Shown here: piece after piece, positions 46,973-54,514 of the stretch | How positions within the stretch are numbered: the first letter of the stretch is position 1 | Layout of the letters: every line of letters starts with the position of its first letter | Assembly: GCF_016522505.1 (NCBI RefSeq) | Contig: NZ_JAEHOH010000001.1 | Coordinates: 372,001-436,000, forward strand | Source of the DNA: Leucobacter chromiisoli | Lineage (GTDB): Bacteria; Actinomycetota; Actinomycetes; Actinomycetales; Microbacteriaceae | DNA: 64,000 nt | Direction of reading: 5' to 3' | Position numbers and translations under genes: made by a program | Notes under the pieces: generated by a model | The model's database searches: none | Told to the model about the DNA's origin: nothing | What the model saw: the letters and a program-made list of their open reading frames with translations, nothing else

Positions 46973-47803
46973 ATGAATCCGGAAGAGGCCATCGCCACCA
47001 TGAACGTCCCGACGCTGTCCGCCGAGTCCCTCCGCGTCGGCTACCACGCCGCCCCCGTGATCGACGGGCTCGACCTCGCGGTGCCCACCGGCGGGTTCAC
47101 CGCGATCGTCGGCCCCAACGCCTGCGGCAAGTCGACGCTGCTGCGGGCGCTCGGGCGGATGCTGCGGCCCGACGCGGGACGAGTCGTGCTCGACGGCCGC
47201 GCGATCGGGGAGCTGCGCAGCAAGGAGTTCGCCCGTCGTGTCGGCCTGCTGCCCCAGTCGCCGGTGACGCCCGACGCCATCACCGTCGGGGATCTCGTGG
47301 CGCGCGGCCGCTATCCGCATCAGAGCCTGCTGCGGCAGTGGTCGAACGACGACGAGCGGATCGTCGCCGACGCGCTCGAGGAGGTCGGCATGCGCGAGTT
47401 CTCCGACCGCATGGTCGACGAGCTCTCGGGCGGCCAGCGTCAGCGGGTGTGGATCGCGATGGCGCTGGCGCAGGAGACCGGCATCCTGCTGCTCGACGAG
47501 CCGACGACCTTCCTCGACATCGCGCACCAGATCGAGGTGCTCGAGCTGTGCGCCCGCCTCACCGCTCGCGGACGGACGGTGGTCGCGGTGCTGCACGATC
47601 TCAACCTCGCCGCGCGCTACGCCGACCACATGGTGGCCATGCACGCGGGGGAGATCATCGCCGAGGGCGAGGCGTCCCGGGTCGTCACGCCCGCCGTGCT
47701 CAAGCGGGCCTACGCGCTGGACGCGATCGTGCTGGAGGACCCGGAGACCGGCCGCCCGCTCGTCGTGCCCCGGGCGAGGCAGCAGCGGGGGAGCGAGTCG
47801 TGA
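46973..47803 (+). CDS. Iron-siderophore ABC ATP-binding protein
   Basis: A 276-residue FepC/FecE-type ATPase: Walker A GPNACGKST, Q-loop LLPQSPVTPDAITVGDLVARGRYPHQ, signature LSGGQRQRVWIAMALAQ, Walker B ILLLDEPTTFLD and switch His in AVLHDLNLAARYAD. The start is uncertain: an internal ATG at 47000 has GAGG about 11 nt upstream and would remove nine residues. Its end overlaps the esterase start (GTGA). Confidence 0.93.
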   Translation: MNPEEAIATMNVPTLSAESLRVGYHAAPVIDGLDLAVPTGGFTAIVGPNACGKSTLLRALGRMLRPDAGRVVLDGRAIGELRSKEFARRVGLLPQSPVTPDAITVGDLVARGRYPHQSLLRQWSNDDERIVADALEEVGMREFSDRMVDELSGGQRQRVWIAMALAQETGILLLDEPTTFLDIAHQIEVLELCARLTARGRTVVAVLHDLNLAARYADHMVAMHAGEIIAEGEASRVVTPAVLKRAYALDAIVLEDPETGRPLVVPRARQQRGSES

Positions 47804-49134
47804 GCTTCCCCGTGCCGCCGCGCGGCGAGGGGCCGACGACCATGGCGGTGCCCCCGCACGTCGCCCGCCCGGATCCGGTTCCGCGCGTGCGGAGCCCCCG
47901 CGTCGACGCGCTCGGAGCCTTCCCCGGGGCCGACCGGCTCGCCGCGTTCTGGGATGAGGTCGCGGCCGTCGGCGCACCGCTCATCGAGGACGAGGCCGGC
48001 GGATCCTGCACCTACACCTTCGTGCACCGCGGAGCGCCGGGAACCGAGCGGGTCGCACTGCTCGGCAACAAGATCGCCGACCCGCAGACGCTCGAGCACG
48101 CCCTCTTCGAGCACCTGCCCGGCACCGACCTCTGGTGGCTCAGCCTCCGTCTCGGCTCCGCCTGGCGCGGCAGCTACGCCATCGCCGCGCAGGCGGGCCC
48201 GAGACCCGAGCCGCCGGAAGCGAGGAGGGCGCTGATCGAGCAGCGCCGCGCGCGGTCCCTCGCCGTGACCGACACGGCGGGGCGCCGCAGCGTCGAGGAG
48301 TGGTACGAGCTGCAGTACTACGCCGCACCGGATCCGCTCGCCCGCGAGACCGCCCGGATCGGCGGGCCGCTGCCGTCCGTCGCCGCGGGGCCGAGCGCTC
48401 CGGCGCCGATCCCGCTGCGCCCGGCCGAGACCCCCGGGCGGATCGTGCCCGTCGGAGACGAGCGCCGCGCCGCGCTGTGGTGGCACATCCCCGCCGGCCC
48501 GCCGCCCGACGAGTGGGAGGTGCTCGTGCTGCTCGACGGCGAACGCTGGCTCGACTCGGCGGCCGCCCTCGACGCCTGGCAGGCGTCGGAGGTGCTGCCG
48601 CCGACGATCGCGCTGCTCGTCGGGTCGGGGCCGATGGAGCAGCGAGTGCAAGACCTCACCTGCTCGCCCGAGCTCGTCGCCGACCTGGTGCGCGTGCTCG
48701 ACCGCGCGGGCGCCGATGCCGAGCGGCTCTTCGGGGCGCCGCTGACCTCGGAGCCCGCCCGCACGCGGATCGTCGGGCAGAGCCTCGGCGGGCTGACTGC
48801 GCTCTACGCCCAGTGCGCGGCGCCGCAGCGCTTCGGCGTGTCCGTGTGCCAGTCCGGATCCTTCTGGTGGCCGCACCCGGACGCGCCGGGCGGGGCGGAG
48901 TGGCTCACCCGCTCGATCCGGGAGAGCGAACCCGGCCTCGGCACGGTGTCGCTCGAGGTGGGCCTGCAGGAGTGGGTGCTGCTCGAGCCGACCCGGCGGC
49001 TGCGCGACGCCCTCGCGGGATCCTGCGACCGCATCTCGTACCGCGAGTTCGACGGCGGGCACGACGAGGCCTGCTGGTCGACCACGCTGCCGGAGCTGCT
49101 GCGCGAGACGGTCGAGGTGGCGCGGCGTGACTAG
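47800..49134 (+). CDS. Enterochelin esterase-type siderophore hydrolase
   Basis: A 444-residue cytoplasmic hydrolase resembling Fes/IroD. The N-terminal region (about 35-150, TYTFVHRGAPGTERVALLGNKIADPQ) is the enterochelin-esterase beta domain. The C-terminal alpha/beta-hydrolase has nucleophile Ser in RIVGQSLGGLTALYAQC and the catalytic His in FDGGHDEACW. It would cut the ester backbone of an imported ferric tri-lactone siderophore to free the iron. Position within the importer operon supports this. An 8-nt overlap with the next gene. Confidence 0.9.
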   Translation: MSFPVPPRGEGPTTMAVPPHVARPDPVPRVRSPRVDALGAFPGADRLAAFWDEVAAVGAPLIEDEAGGSCTYTFVHRGAPGTERVALLGNKIADPQTLEHALFEHLPGTDLWWLSLRLGSAWRGSYAIAAQAGPRPEPPEARRALIEQRRARSLAVTDTAGRRSVEEWYELQYYAAPDPLARETARIGGPLPSVAAGPSAPAPIPLRPAETPGRIVPVGDERRAALWWHIPAGPPPDEWEVLVLLDGERWLDSAAALDAWQASEVLPPTIALLVGSGPMEQRVQDLTCSPELVADLVRVLDRAGADAERLFGAPLTSEPARTRIVGQSLGGLTALYAQCAAPQRFGVSVCQSGSFWWPHPDAPGGAEWLTRSIRESEPGLGTVSLEVGLQEWVLLEPTRRLRDALAGSCDRISYREFDGGHDEACWSTTLPELLRETVEVARRD

Positions 49135-50227
49135 TGCGGGCCTGAACATCGGGATCGCCGTCTCGCCCACCTGGCTGCGGGGCGAGGCGTGGCGCGCCGC
49201 GGACAGCCGGGTCGAGGAGCTGTTCGACCTGGCGCCGTTCACCGACCTCGCCGCGGCCGCCGAGGCGGCGCACCTCGACTTCCTGTTCGCGCCCGACGCC
49301 GGCCACCTCGACCCGCGCGTGCTCGACCGCTCGCCGGGTTTCAGCACCCACGACTCCCACACCCTCGTCACGGCGCTCGCCGCGCGGACCTCGCGGATCG
49401 GCGTCGTGCCGACGGTGCAGACCCTGTTCGCCTCGCCCTACACGGCGGCGCGCCAGCTCATGTCGCTGCATCGGCTCAGCGGGGGACGGGCCGGCTGGAA
49501 CGCGGTGACCGCGCTCGGCGGCGGGGCCAACCACGGTCTCGGCACCCCGCCCGGTTCCGAGGAGCGCTACGCCCGCGCCCGCGCCTTCGTCGACACCGTT
49601 CGCGAGCTGTGGCGGCGCTACCCGGCAGAGGCGCTGCTGCTCGACCGTGCGGAGGGCCGGTTCGCGGAGGCGCGGCGGGTGCGGACGGTCGACCGCGACG
49701 ACGGGCACTTCAGCGTCGCCGGGCCGCTCACCGTCGCCGCCCACCCGTCGGGCGACCCGCCCCTCTTCCAGGCCGGCGGGTCCGCGGCCGGCATCGCGTT
49801 CGCCGGGGCGACGGCGGACGCGGTCTTCGCCGTGGCCGCGACGGAGGCGGATGCGGTCGCCCAGCGCGCCGCGCTGAGCGCCGCCGCCGAGCGCGCCGGT
49901 CGACCCGCCGACGCCGTGCGATTCCTGCCCGGGCTCGTGGTGACGCTCGCCGAGAGCCGGGCGGAGGCCGAGCGCGCGGCGGACGCGCAGCGCGCCTCCC
50001 GCGGCCCCGCGCACTGGGCGGTGACCGGCACGCCCGGTGACGCCGTCGCCGCCATCGCGGCTCGCGCCGAGACCGGTGCGATCGACGGATTCATCGCGCT
50101 CGCCGGCGGATCGTGGCGATCCGTCGAGCTGTTCCTCGGAGAGGTCGTGCCGGCGCTCGCCGCGGAGGGTCTCTTCCGCGACGCGTACGCCGGACGCGGG
50201 CTGCGCGAGCACCTCGGCCTGCGGTGA
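49127..50227 (+). CDS. LLM-class flavin-dependent monooxygenase
   Basis: A 366-residue luciferase-like monooxygenase of the NtaA/SnaA/DszA branch: FTDLAAAAEAAHLDFLFAPDAGHLD, TSRIGVVPTVQTLFASPYTAARQLMSLHRLSGGRAGWNAVT, FQAGGSAAGIAFAGATADAVF. It uses reduced FMN and oxygen; the reduced flavin usually comes from a partner reductase, perhaps the SIP protein or an outside enzyme. The GTG start is inside the esterase 3' end. An LLM enzyme at the end of an iron-uptake operon is unusual and may modify the siderophore or its breakdown product. Confidence 0.88.
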   Translation: MTSAGLNIGIAVSPTWLRGEAWRAADSRVEELFDLAPFTDLAAAAEAAHLDFLFAPDAGHLDPRVLDRSPGFSTHDSHTLVTALAARTSRIGVVPTVQTLFASPYTAARQLMSLHRLSGGRAGWNAVTALGGGANHGLGTPPGSEERYARARAFVDTVRELWRRYPAEALLLDRAEGRFAEARRVRTVDRDDGHFSVAGPLTVAAHPSGDPPLFQAGGSAAGIAFAGATADAVFAVAATEADAVAQRAALSAAAERAGRPADAVRFLPGLVVTLAESRAEAERAADAQRASRGPAHWAVTGTPGDAVAAIAARAETGAIDGFIALAGGSWRSVELFLGEVVPALAAEGLFRDAYAGRGLREHLGLR

Positions 50228-50266
50228 GGGATGCGGTCGCTCGGCCGCGTACGGCATGATCGACCC

Positions 50267-50692
50267 ATGGCATCAGAGGCCCGGGCGCAGGATCTGCGCA
50301 CCCTCGTCGCGCTCCGCCGCGTGCGCGACCGCATCGACCGCGAGTTCGCCGAGCCCCTCGACGTCGAGGAACTCGCCCGCGGGGCGCACATGTCCGCCGG
50401 GCACCTGAGCCGGCAGTACAAGCGGGCCTACGGCGAATCCCCGTACTCGTACCTGATGACCCGCCGGATCGAGCGGGCCATGATCCTGCTGCGCGAGAGC
50501 GACCTGAGCGTCACGGAGATCTGCCTGATCGTGGGGTACGCCTCGCTCGGCACGTTCAGCCTGCGCTTCACCGAGCTCGTCGGAGTGCCGCCCAGCGAGT
50601 ACCGCGCGTCGGGCGCCGACGCCTTCGCGGGGATGGCCCCGTGCATCGTCAGGCAGGTCGCGCGGCCGATCCGGAGGCCGCCCTCCGCCTGA
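50267..50692 (+). CDS. AraC-family regulator, DNA-binding domain only
   Basis: A 141-residue protein made almost entirely of the two-helix-turn-helix AraC domain (LDVEELARGAHMSAGHLSRQYKRAYGESPYSYLMTRRIERAMILLRESDLSVTEICLIVGYASLGTFSLRFTELVGVPPSEYR, across about 32-112), without an effector domain. CATGAT lies exactly 6 nt before the ATG, a leaderless pattern, so it is probably transcribed separately. The tail IVRQVARPIRRPPSA is basic. It follows the siderophore operon and precedes a VOC-domain gene; which of them it controls is unknown. Confidence 0.88.
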   Translation: MASEARAQDLRTLVALRRVRDRIDREFAEPLDVEELARGAHMSAGHLSRQYKRAYGESPYSYLMTRRIERAMILLRESDLSVTEICLIVGYASLGTFSLRFTELVGVPPSEYRASGADAFAGMAPCIVRQVARPIRRPPSA

Positions 50693-50766
50693 TCCGGATC
50701 CCTCGCCCCGGCAACCCGTCAGGAATCGAGAAGCGCCCGCGGCAGCGGTGCGCATATCGTGAGGCC

Positions 50767-51174
50767 ATGAGCATCACGATCAGCAACAGCTTCCTGCCCC
50801 TCGTCGATCCGGAGGCGTCGCTCGCCTTCTACCGGGACGCGCTCGGCTTCGAGGTGCGGCTCGACGTGGGATCCGGCGACATGCGCTGGATCACGGTCGG
50901 ACCGCCGAACCAGCCCGACACCGCCATCGTGCTGCACCCTCCGCTCGCGAACCCCGGGCTCACCGAGGAGGAGGGGCGGACGCTGATGGAGATCGTCGCC
51001 AAGGGCAGCTACTTCGGAGTGAACCTCGCGACCGACGACCTGGACGCCACCTTCGCGAGGCTGGAGGCGTCGGGCGCCGAGATCGTGCAGGAGCCGATGG
51101 ACCAGCAGTGGGGCGCCCGGGACTGCGCGCTCCGGGATCCGGCCGGGAACATGCTGCGGATCCAGCAGGCGTAG
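50767..51174 (+). CDS. VOC-superfamily (glyoxalase-like) protein
   Basis: A 135-residue protein with two beta-alpha-beta-beta-beta VOC modules (NSFLPLVDPEASLAFYRDALGFEVRLDV and YFGVNLATDDLDATFARLEASGAEIVQEPMDQQWGARDCALRDPAGNMLRIQQ). Substrate unknown; AraC plus VOC pairs of this kind are common in actinobacteria. TATCGT lies exactly 6 nt before the ATG (leaderless). Confidence 0.88.
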   Translation: MSITISNSFLPLVDPEASLAFYRDALGFEVRLDVGSGDMRWITVGPPNQPDTAIVLHPPLANPGLTEEEGRTLMEIVAKGSYFGVNLATDDLDATFARLEASGAEIVQEPMDQQWGARDCALRDPAGNMLRIQQA

Positions 51175-51233
51175 GCGCGAATCCGGGCGGATCGACCGTA
51201 GACGCGCTCCCGCTCAAGAGGGAAAATGGGAGG

Positions 51234-51680
51234 ATGAGTCCCGACGACCCGCTCGCGCTCGAGCGACAGGTCTGCTTCGCGCTGACCGTCGCCTCGCGCA
51301 ACATCGTGGCCGCCTACAAGCCCGCGCTCGATCCCCTCGGCATCACCCACCCGCAGTACCTGGTGCTCCTCGCGCTGTGGAAGCACCGCACGCTCGCGCT
51401 CGGTCCGCTCGCACAGATGCTCCACCAGGACGCGTCGACGCTCTCCCCGGTCATCAAGCGCCTGGAGGGCCAGGGCCTCGTGCGGCGGCAGCGCAGTTTC
51501 GAGGACGAGCGGCGGCTCGACATCTCGCTCACCCCCGACGGCCTCGCGCTCCGCTCCCGGGCCGAGCAGGTGCCCGTGGAGATGGCGAGGCGGCTCCGCA
51601 TGAGCGTCGAGGAGCTCACCGAGCTGCACTCGTCGATGGTGCGCGTCATCGAGGCCAGCAGAAGGGCGCTGGACTCCTGA
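51234..51680 (+). CDS. MarR-family regulator, OhrR-like
   Basis: A 148-residue MarR winged helix. The N-terminus LERQVCFALTVASRNIVAAYKPALDPLGITHPQYLVLLALW, split over residues 9-50, carries Cys14 at the place of the peroxide-sensing cysteine of OhrR proteins, and the wing region DASTLSPVIKRLEGQGLVRRQRSFEDERRL is also OhrR-like. No ohr peroxidase gene is adjacent; the next gene is an exporter. GGGAGG directly abuts the ATG. Confidence 0.86.
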   Translation: MSPDDPLALERQVCFALTVASRNIVAAYKPALDPLGITHPQYLVLLALWKHRTLALGPLAQMLHQDASTLSPVIKRLEGQGLVRRQRSFEDERRLDISLTPDGLALRSRAEQVPVEMARRLRMSVEELTELHSSMVRVIEASRRALDS

Positions 51681-52546
51681 CCGAACCGACCTCCGGCGCC
51701 GCACCCGCGCGGCGCCCTCCCGCCACCCTGCTGGTCGTCGCAGCCGTCTTCTCCGTGCAGTTCGGCAACGCCCTCGCCGGCGCGTACTTCGAGCGTCTGG
51801 GCCCGCTCGGGGCCGCGGCGCTCCGTCTCGCGCTCGGGGCTGCGATCCTCGCGCTCGCCGTCCGGCCGCGCGTCCGCGGTTGGACGCTGCGCACCTGGAT
51901 CGGCGCGCTCGTCCTCGGCGCCGGCCTCGGCGGCATGAACGCCCTGATCTACCTCGCGATCGACGAGATCCCGATCGGCATCGCCGTGACGGTGGAGCTG
52001 CTCGGCCCGCTCGCCGTCGCGGCGGCGGGGATCCGTCGCCCGCTCGACGTCGCGTGGGTGCTCCTCGCCGTCGGTGGCGTCGCACTCCTCGGCTTCGATC
52101 CAGGCAAGGCGCTCTCGCTGCCGGGCCTGCTGCTCGCGGCCGGCGCCGCAGCGTTCTGGGCGATGTACATCGTCGCCTCGTCGCGACTGGGACCCCGCGT
52201 GCGCGGCGTCGACGGGCTCGCCGTGGCGATGATCGTGGCCGCGCTCGTGGTGGTGCCCTTCGGGGCGGGGCACGCCGTCGCAGCGGTGGGCGCCGACCCG
52301 TGGCTGCTCGTCGTCTTCGCGGGGGTCGCGCTGCTCACCTCGGCGCTGCCGTACGCGCTCGAGTTCACCGCGCTGAAGACGATGTCCTCGCGCGTCTTCG
52401 GCGTGCTCTCGAGCCTCGGCCCCGCCGTCGCCGCGCTCGCGGGCCTGATCGTGCTGCAGCAGAGCCTCTCGACGGCCCAGGTGGTCGCGCTCGCGCTCGT
52501 CACCGCGGCGAGCGCCGGGGTCATCGCGACCTCGCGGCGGGTGTGA
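51677..52546 (+). CDS. EamA/DMT-family transporter (RhtA-like)
   Basis: About 289 residues, ten hydrophobic helices, two EamA repeats (FSVQFGNALAGAYFERLGPLGAAALRLALGA and FAGVALLTSALPYALEFTALKTMSSRVFGVLSSLGPAVAALAGLIVLQQSLS). It resembles RhtA/threonine-homoserine exporters. No ATG, GTG or TTG lies in frame before the first helix near the MarR stop; the best candidate is a CTG at 51677 that overlaps the MarR stop as CTGA, with AGAAGG 11 nt upstream. Translation is probably coupled to the MarR gene. Confidence 0.8.
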   Translation: MTEPTSGAAPARRPPATLLVVAAVFSVQFGNALAGAYFERLGPLGAAALRLALGAAILALAVRPRVRGWTLRTWIGALVLGAGLGGMNALIYLAIDEIPIGIAVTVELLGPLAVAAAGIRRPLDVAWVLLAVGGVALLGFDPGKALSLPGLLLAAGAAAFWAMYIVASSRLGPRVRGVDGLAVAMIVAALVVVPFGAGHAVAAVGADPWLLVVFAGVALLTSALPYALEFTALKTMSSRVFGVLSSLGPAVAALAGLIVLQQSLSTAQVVALALVTAASAGVIATSRRV

Positions 52547-52574
52547 CCGCTCGCGTCTTCGCTAGGCTGGGAGC

Positions 52575-52991
52575 ATGACGATCCCGCCCCCCGGCAACCA
52601 GTCCCCGCAGTACCAGGCGCCCCAGTACCAGCCTCCGCAGTACCAGCAGCCGTACTACCTGCAGCAGGTGCCGAGCTCGAGCAACGGACTCGCCATCGCC
52701 TCGATGATCGTGGGCGTGGTGGGCCTGCTGTTCGCGATCTGGGCGTGGATCCCGTTCGTCGGCTTCGTGTTCGGGGTGCTCGGCCTGCTCTGCGGCGTCC
52801 CCGCCGTGATCATCGGGCACTTCGGGCTGAACCGCTCGAAGGTGCCGGGCATCTCGGGGCGCGGGCAGGCGATCACCGGGCTGATCACCGGCTACGTGAC
52901 GATCGCCATGTCGATCGGGTTCCCGCTGCTCGTCTCGCTCTTCCTGTTCGGCATCGGCAGCGTCGCGGGGGGATCGCCCTACTACTCCTGA
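52575..52991 (+). CDS. DUF4190-like small membrane protein
   Basis: A 138-residue protein: a Gln/Tyr/Pro-rich N-terminus (repeats of QYQxPQYQ), then hydrophobic helices (LAIASMIVGVVGLLFAIWAWIPFVGFVFGVLGLLCGVPAVIIGHFGL and ITGLITGYVTIAMSIGFPLLVSLFLFGI). The spacing GHFGLNRSK ... GRGQAITGLITGY is typical of DUF4190. TAGGCT lies exactly 6 nt before the ATG, so it is probably leaderless. Function unknown. Confidence 0.82.
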   Translation: MTIPPPGNQSPQYQAPQYQPPQYQQPYYLQQVPSSSNGLAIASMIVGVVGLLFAIWAWIPFVGFVFGVLGLLCGVPAVIIGHFGLNRSKVPGISGRGQAITGLITGYVTIAMSIGFPLLVSLFLFGIGSVAGGSPYYS

Positions 52992-53039
52992 CCCTCGGAA
53001 GCTGGGGAGCGGCGAGATCGGGGCCGGTCCTCCGGTCGA

Positions 53040-53063
53040 CTCGGAGGCGAACTCGTCTCCGAG
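53040..53063. terminator. Weak hairpin between convergent genes
   Basis: A 7-bp stem CTCGGAG/CTCCGAG with a 10-nt loop, between the convergent DUF4190-like and desaturase genes. No U tract; low confidence. Confidence 0.3.
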
Positions 53064-53066
53064 CGA

Positions 53067-54233
53067 CTACGCCCTGCGGTACTGCGCCGTCACGGGGCAC
53101 TCGAACGGGTCGCCCGCCGCGAGCCCGACGCGATTGAGGTACGCGATGACGATCCCGTAGGAGCGCCAGAGCGTGGTCTCGGTGTAGGGAACGCCGAGGG
53201 TCGCGCAGTGCTCGCGCACGATCTCGCGAGCCTTCGAGAGGTGCGGGCGGGGCATGCTCGGGAACAGGTGGTGCTCGACCTGGTAGTTGAGGCCGCCCAT
53301 CAGTATTGTCGCCCACCATCCGCCCGAGACGTTGCGGGAGGTGCGCACCTGCTTGGTGAAGAAGTCGAGCTTCGCGTCGTGCGCGATCACGGGCATGCCC
53401 TTGTGATTCGGAGCGAATGACGCGCCCATGTAGACGCCGAAGACCGCGAGCTGCACCCCGAGGAACGCGAAGGCCATGCCGATCGGGAGGAACAGGAAGA
53501 GCGGTGTGAGCAGCAGCGCGAAGCGAGCGGCGATCATGCCGAGCTCCGTCCAGCGCTGCTTCACCGGACCGGGCGAGACGAGATGCTTGACGCCGAGGTA
53601 GTGCAGGTTGAGCCCCTCGAGCGTGAGCAGCGGGAAGAACAGCCATCCCTGCCTGCGGGTGATCATCCCGCGCAGGCCCCGCGCCTCGGCGGCGTCCTCC
53701 TCGAGGAACGAGATCGTGTCGACCTCGATGTCGGGATCCTTGCCCACCCGGTTCGGATTCGCGTGGTGCCGGGTGTGCTTCGAATCCCACCACGAGTAGC
53801 TCATACCGACGAAGCCGATGAGTGCCCGCGCAAGCCGGTCGTTCGCCGGGCCCGTGCTGAGGATCTGGCGATGAGCCGCTTCGTGTGCGAGGAAGGCGAC
53901 CTGCGTGAAGAGCAGGCCGAGCGCCGCGGCGATCAGCAGCTGGAACCAGCTGTCACCCAGCAGCACGAAGCCGGTGATCGCGCCTCCGAATCCGACCGCG
54001 AGCAGGGCGCCCACGGAGGCGTAGAACCACCCGGCCCGCCTGAGCAGGCCGCTCTCGCGCACTGCCTGCGACACCTGGGTGTAGGCTCGCGCGACCTTCG
54101 GGAAGGTGTCCGTGGTCGCGTAGGCGGGCCGGCTGGTCTTGCGGAGCGGACCGAGACGGCCTTCCGGGAGCTGCGTGGTGACGATGGGGGAATCCGTTTC
54201 GATCGGCGGAGCCGGGGCTTCGGGAAGAGCCAA
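53067..54233 (-). CDS. Membrane fatty acid desaturase
   Basis: A 388-residue acyl desaturase with the three histidine boxes that bind the di-iron centre: HEAAH, HTRHH and QVEHH. Four to six hydrophobic segments surround them. It introduces a double bond into membrane fatty acids, using an electron donor encoded elsewhere. The best start is TTG at 54233; no strong ribosome site is visible. Such desaturases are often induced by cold or membrane stress. It has its own promoter region in the gap before the divergent LuxR gene. Confidence 0.92.
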   Translation of the reverse strand: MALPEAPAPPIETDSPIVTTQLPEGRLGPLRKTSRPAYATTDTFPKVARAYTQVSQAVRESGLLRRAGWFYASVGALLAVGFGGAITGFVLLGDSWFQLLIAAALGLLFTQVAFLAHEAAHRQILSTGPANDRLARALIGFVGMSYSWWDSKHTRHHANPNRVGKDPDIEVDTISFLEEDAAEARGLRGMITRRQGWLFFPLLTLEGLNLHYLGVKHLVSPGPVKQRWTELGMIAARFALLLTPLFLFLPIGMAFAFLGVQLAVFGVYMGASFAPNHKGMPVIAHDAKLDFFTKQVRTSRNVSGGWWATILMGGLNYQVEHHLFPSMPRPHLSKAREIVREHCATLGVPYTETTLWRSYGIVIAYLNRVGLAAGDPFECPVTAQYRRA

Positions 54234-54450
54234 AGGCGGCTGCCGATCGCTGCCCTCAGACTACGGGGTCGCAGGTGCATGCGCCGGAATGCCCAGGAGA
54301 TGCACACCTCCGCGGCCCTGGGTATCGGGACGGGGCCTCCCCGGCGAAAGCGGGGGCCGCAACCGGATGCGTCGTCGTTCCTATCATTTGCTTCGGTTTG
54401 CTCGATGATCTGATGATCAATTTTCGGTATCGCCACTGAGGGAATCTTGT

Positions 54451-54465
54451 TGTACGGCGTACACT
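54451..54465 (+). promoter_or_regulatory. LAL regulator promoter with short palindrome
   Basis: A perfect TGTAC-GGC-GTACA palindrome (54451-54463) overlaps a TACACT -10 hexamer (54460-54465), about 50 nt before the ATG. Placement across the -10 suggests repression, possibly autoregulation. Confidence 0.45.
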
Positions 54466-54514
54466 TCTGAAGTGTCGGCGCGGCATCGCCGCGTCGGGAC
54501 CGGGGAACACGCAC

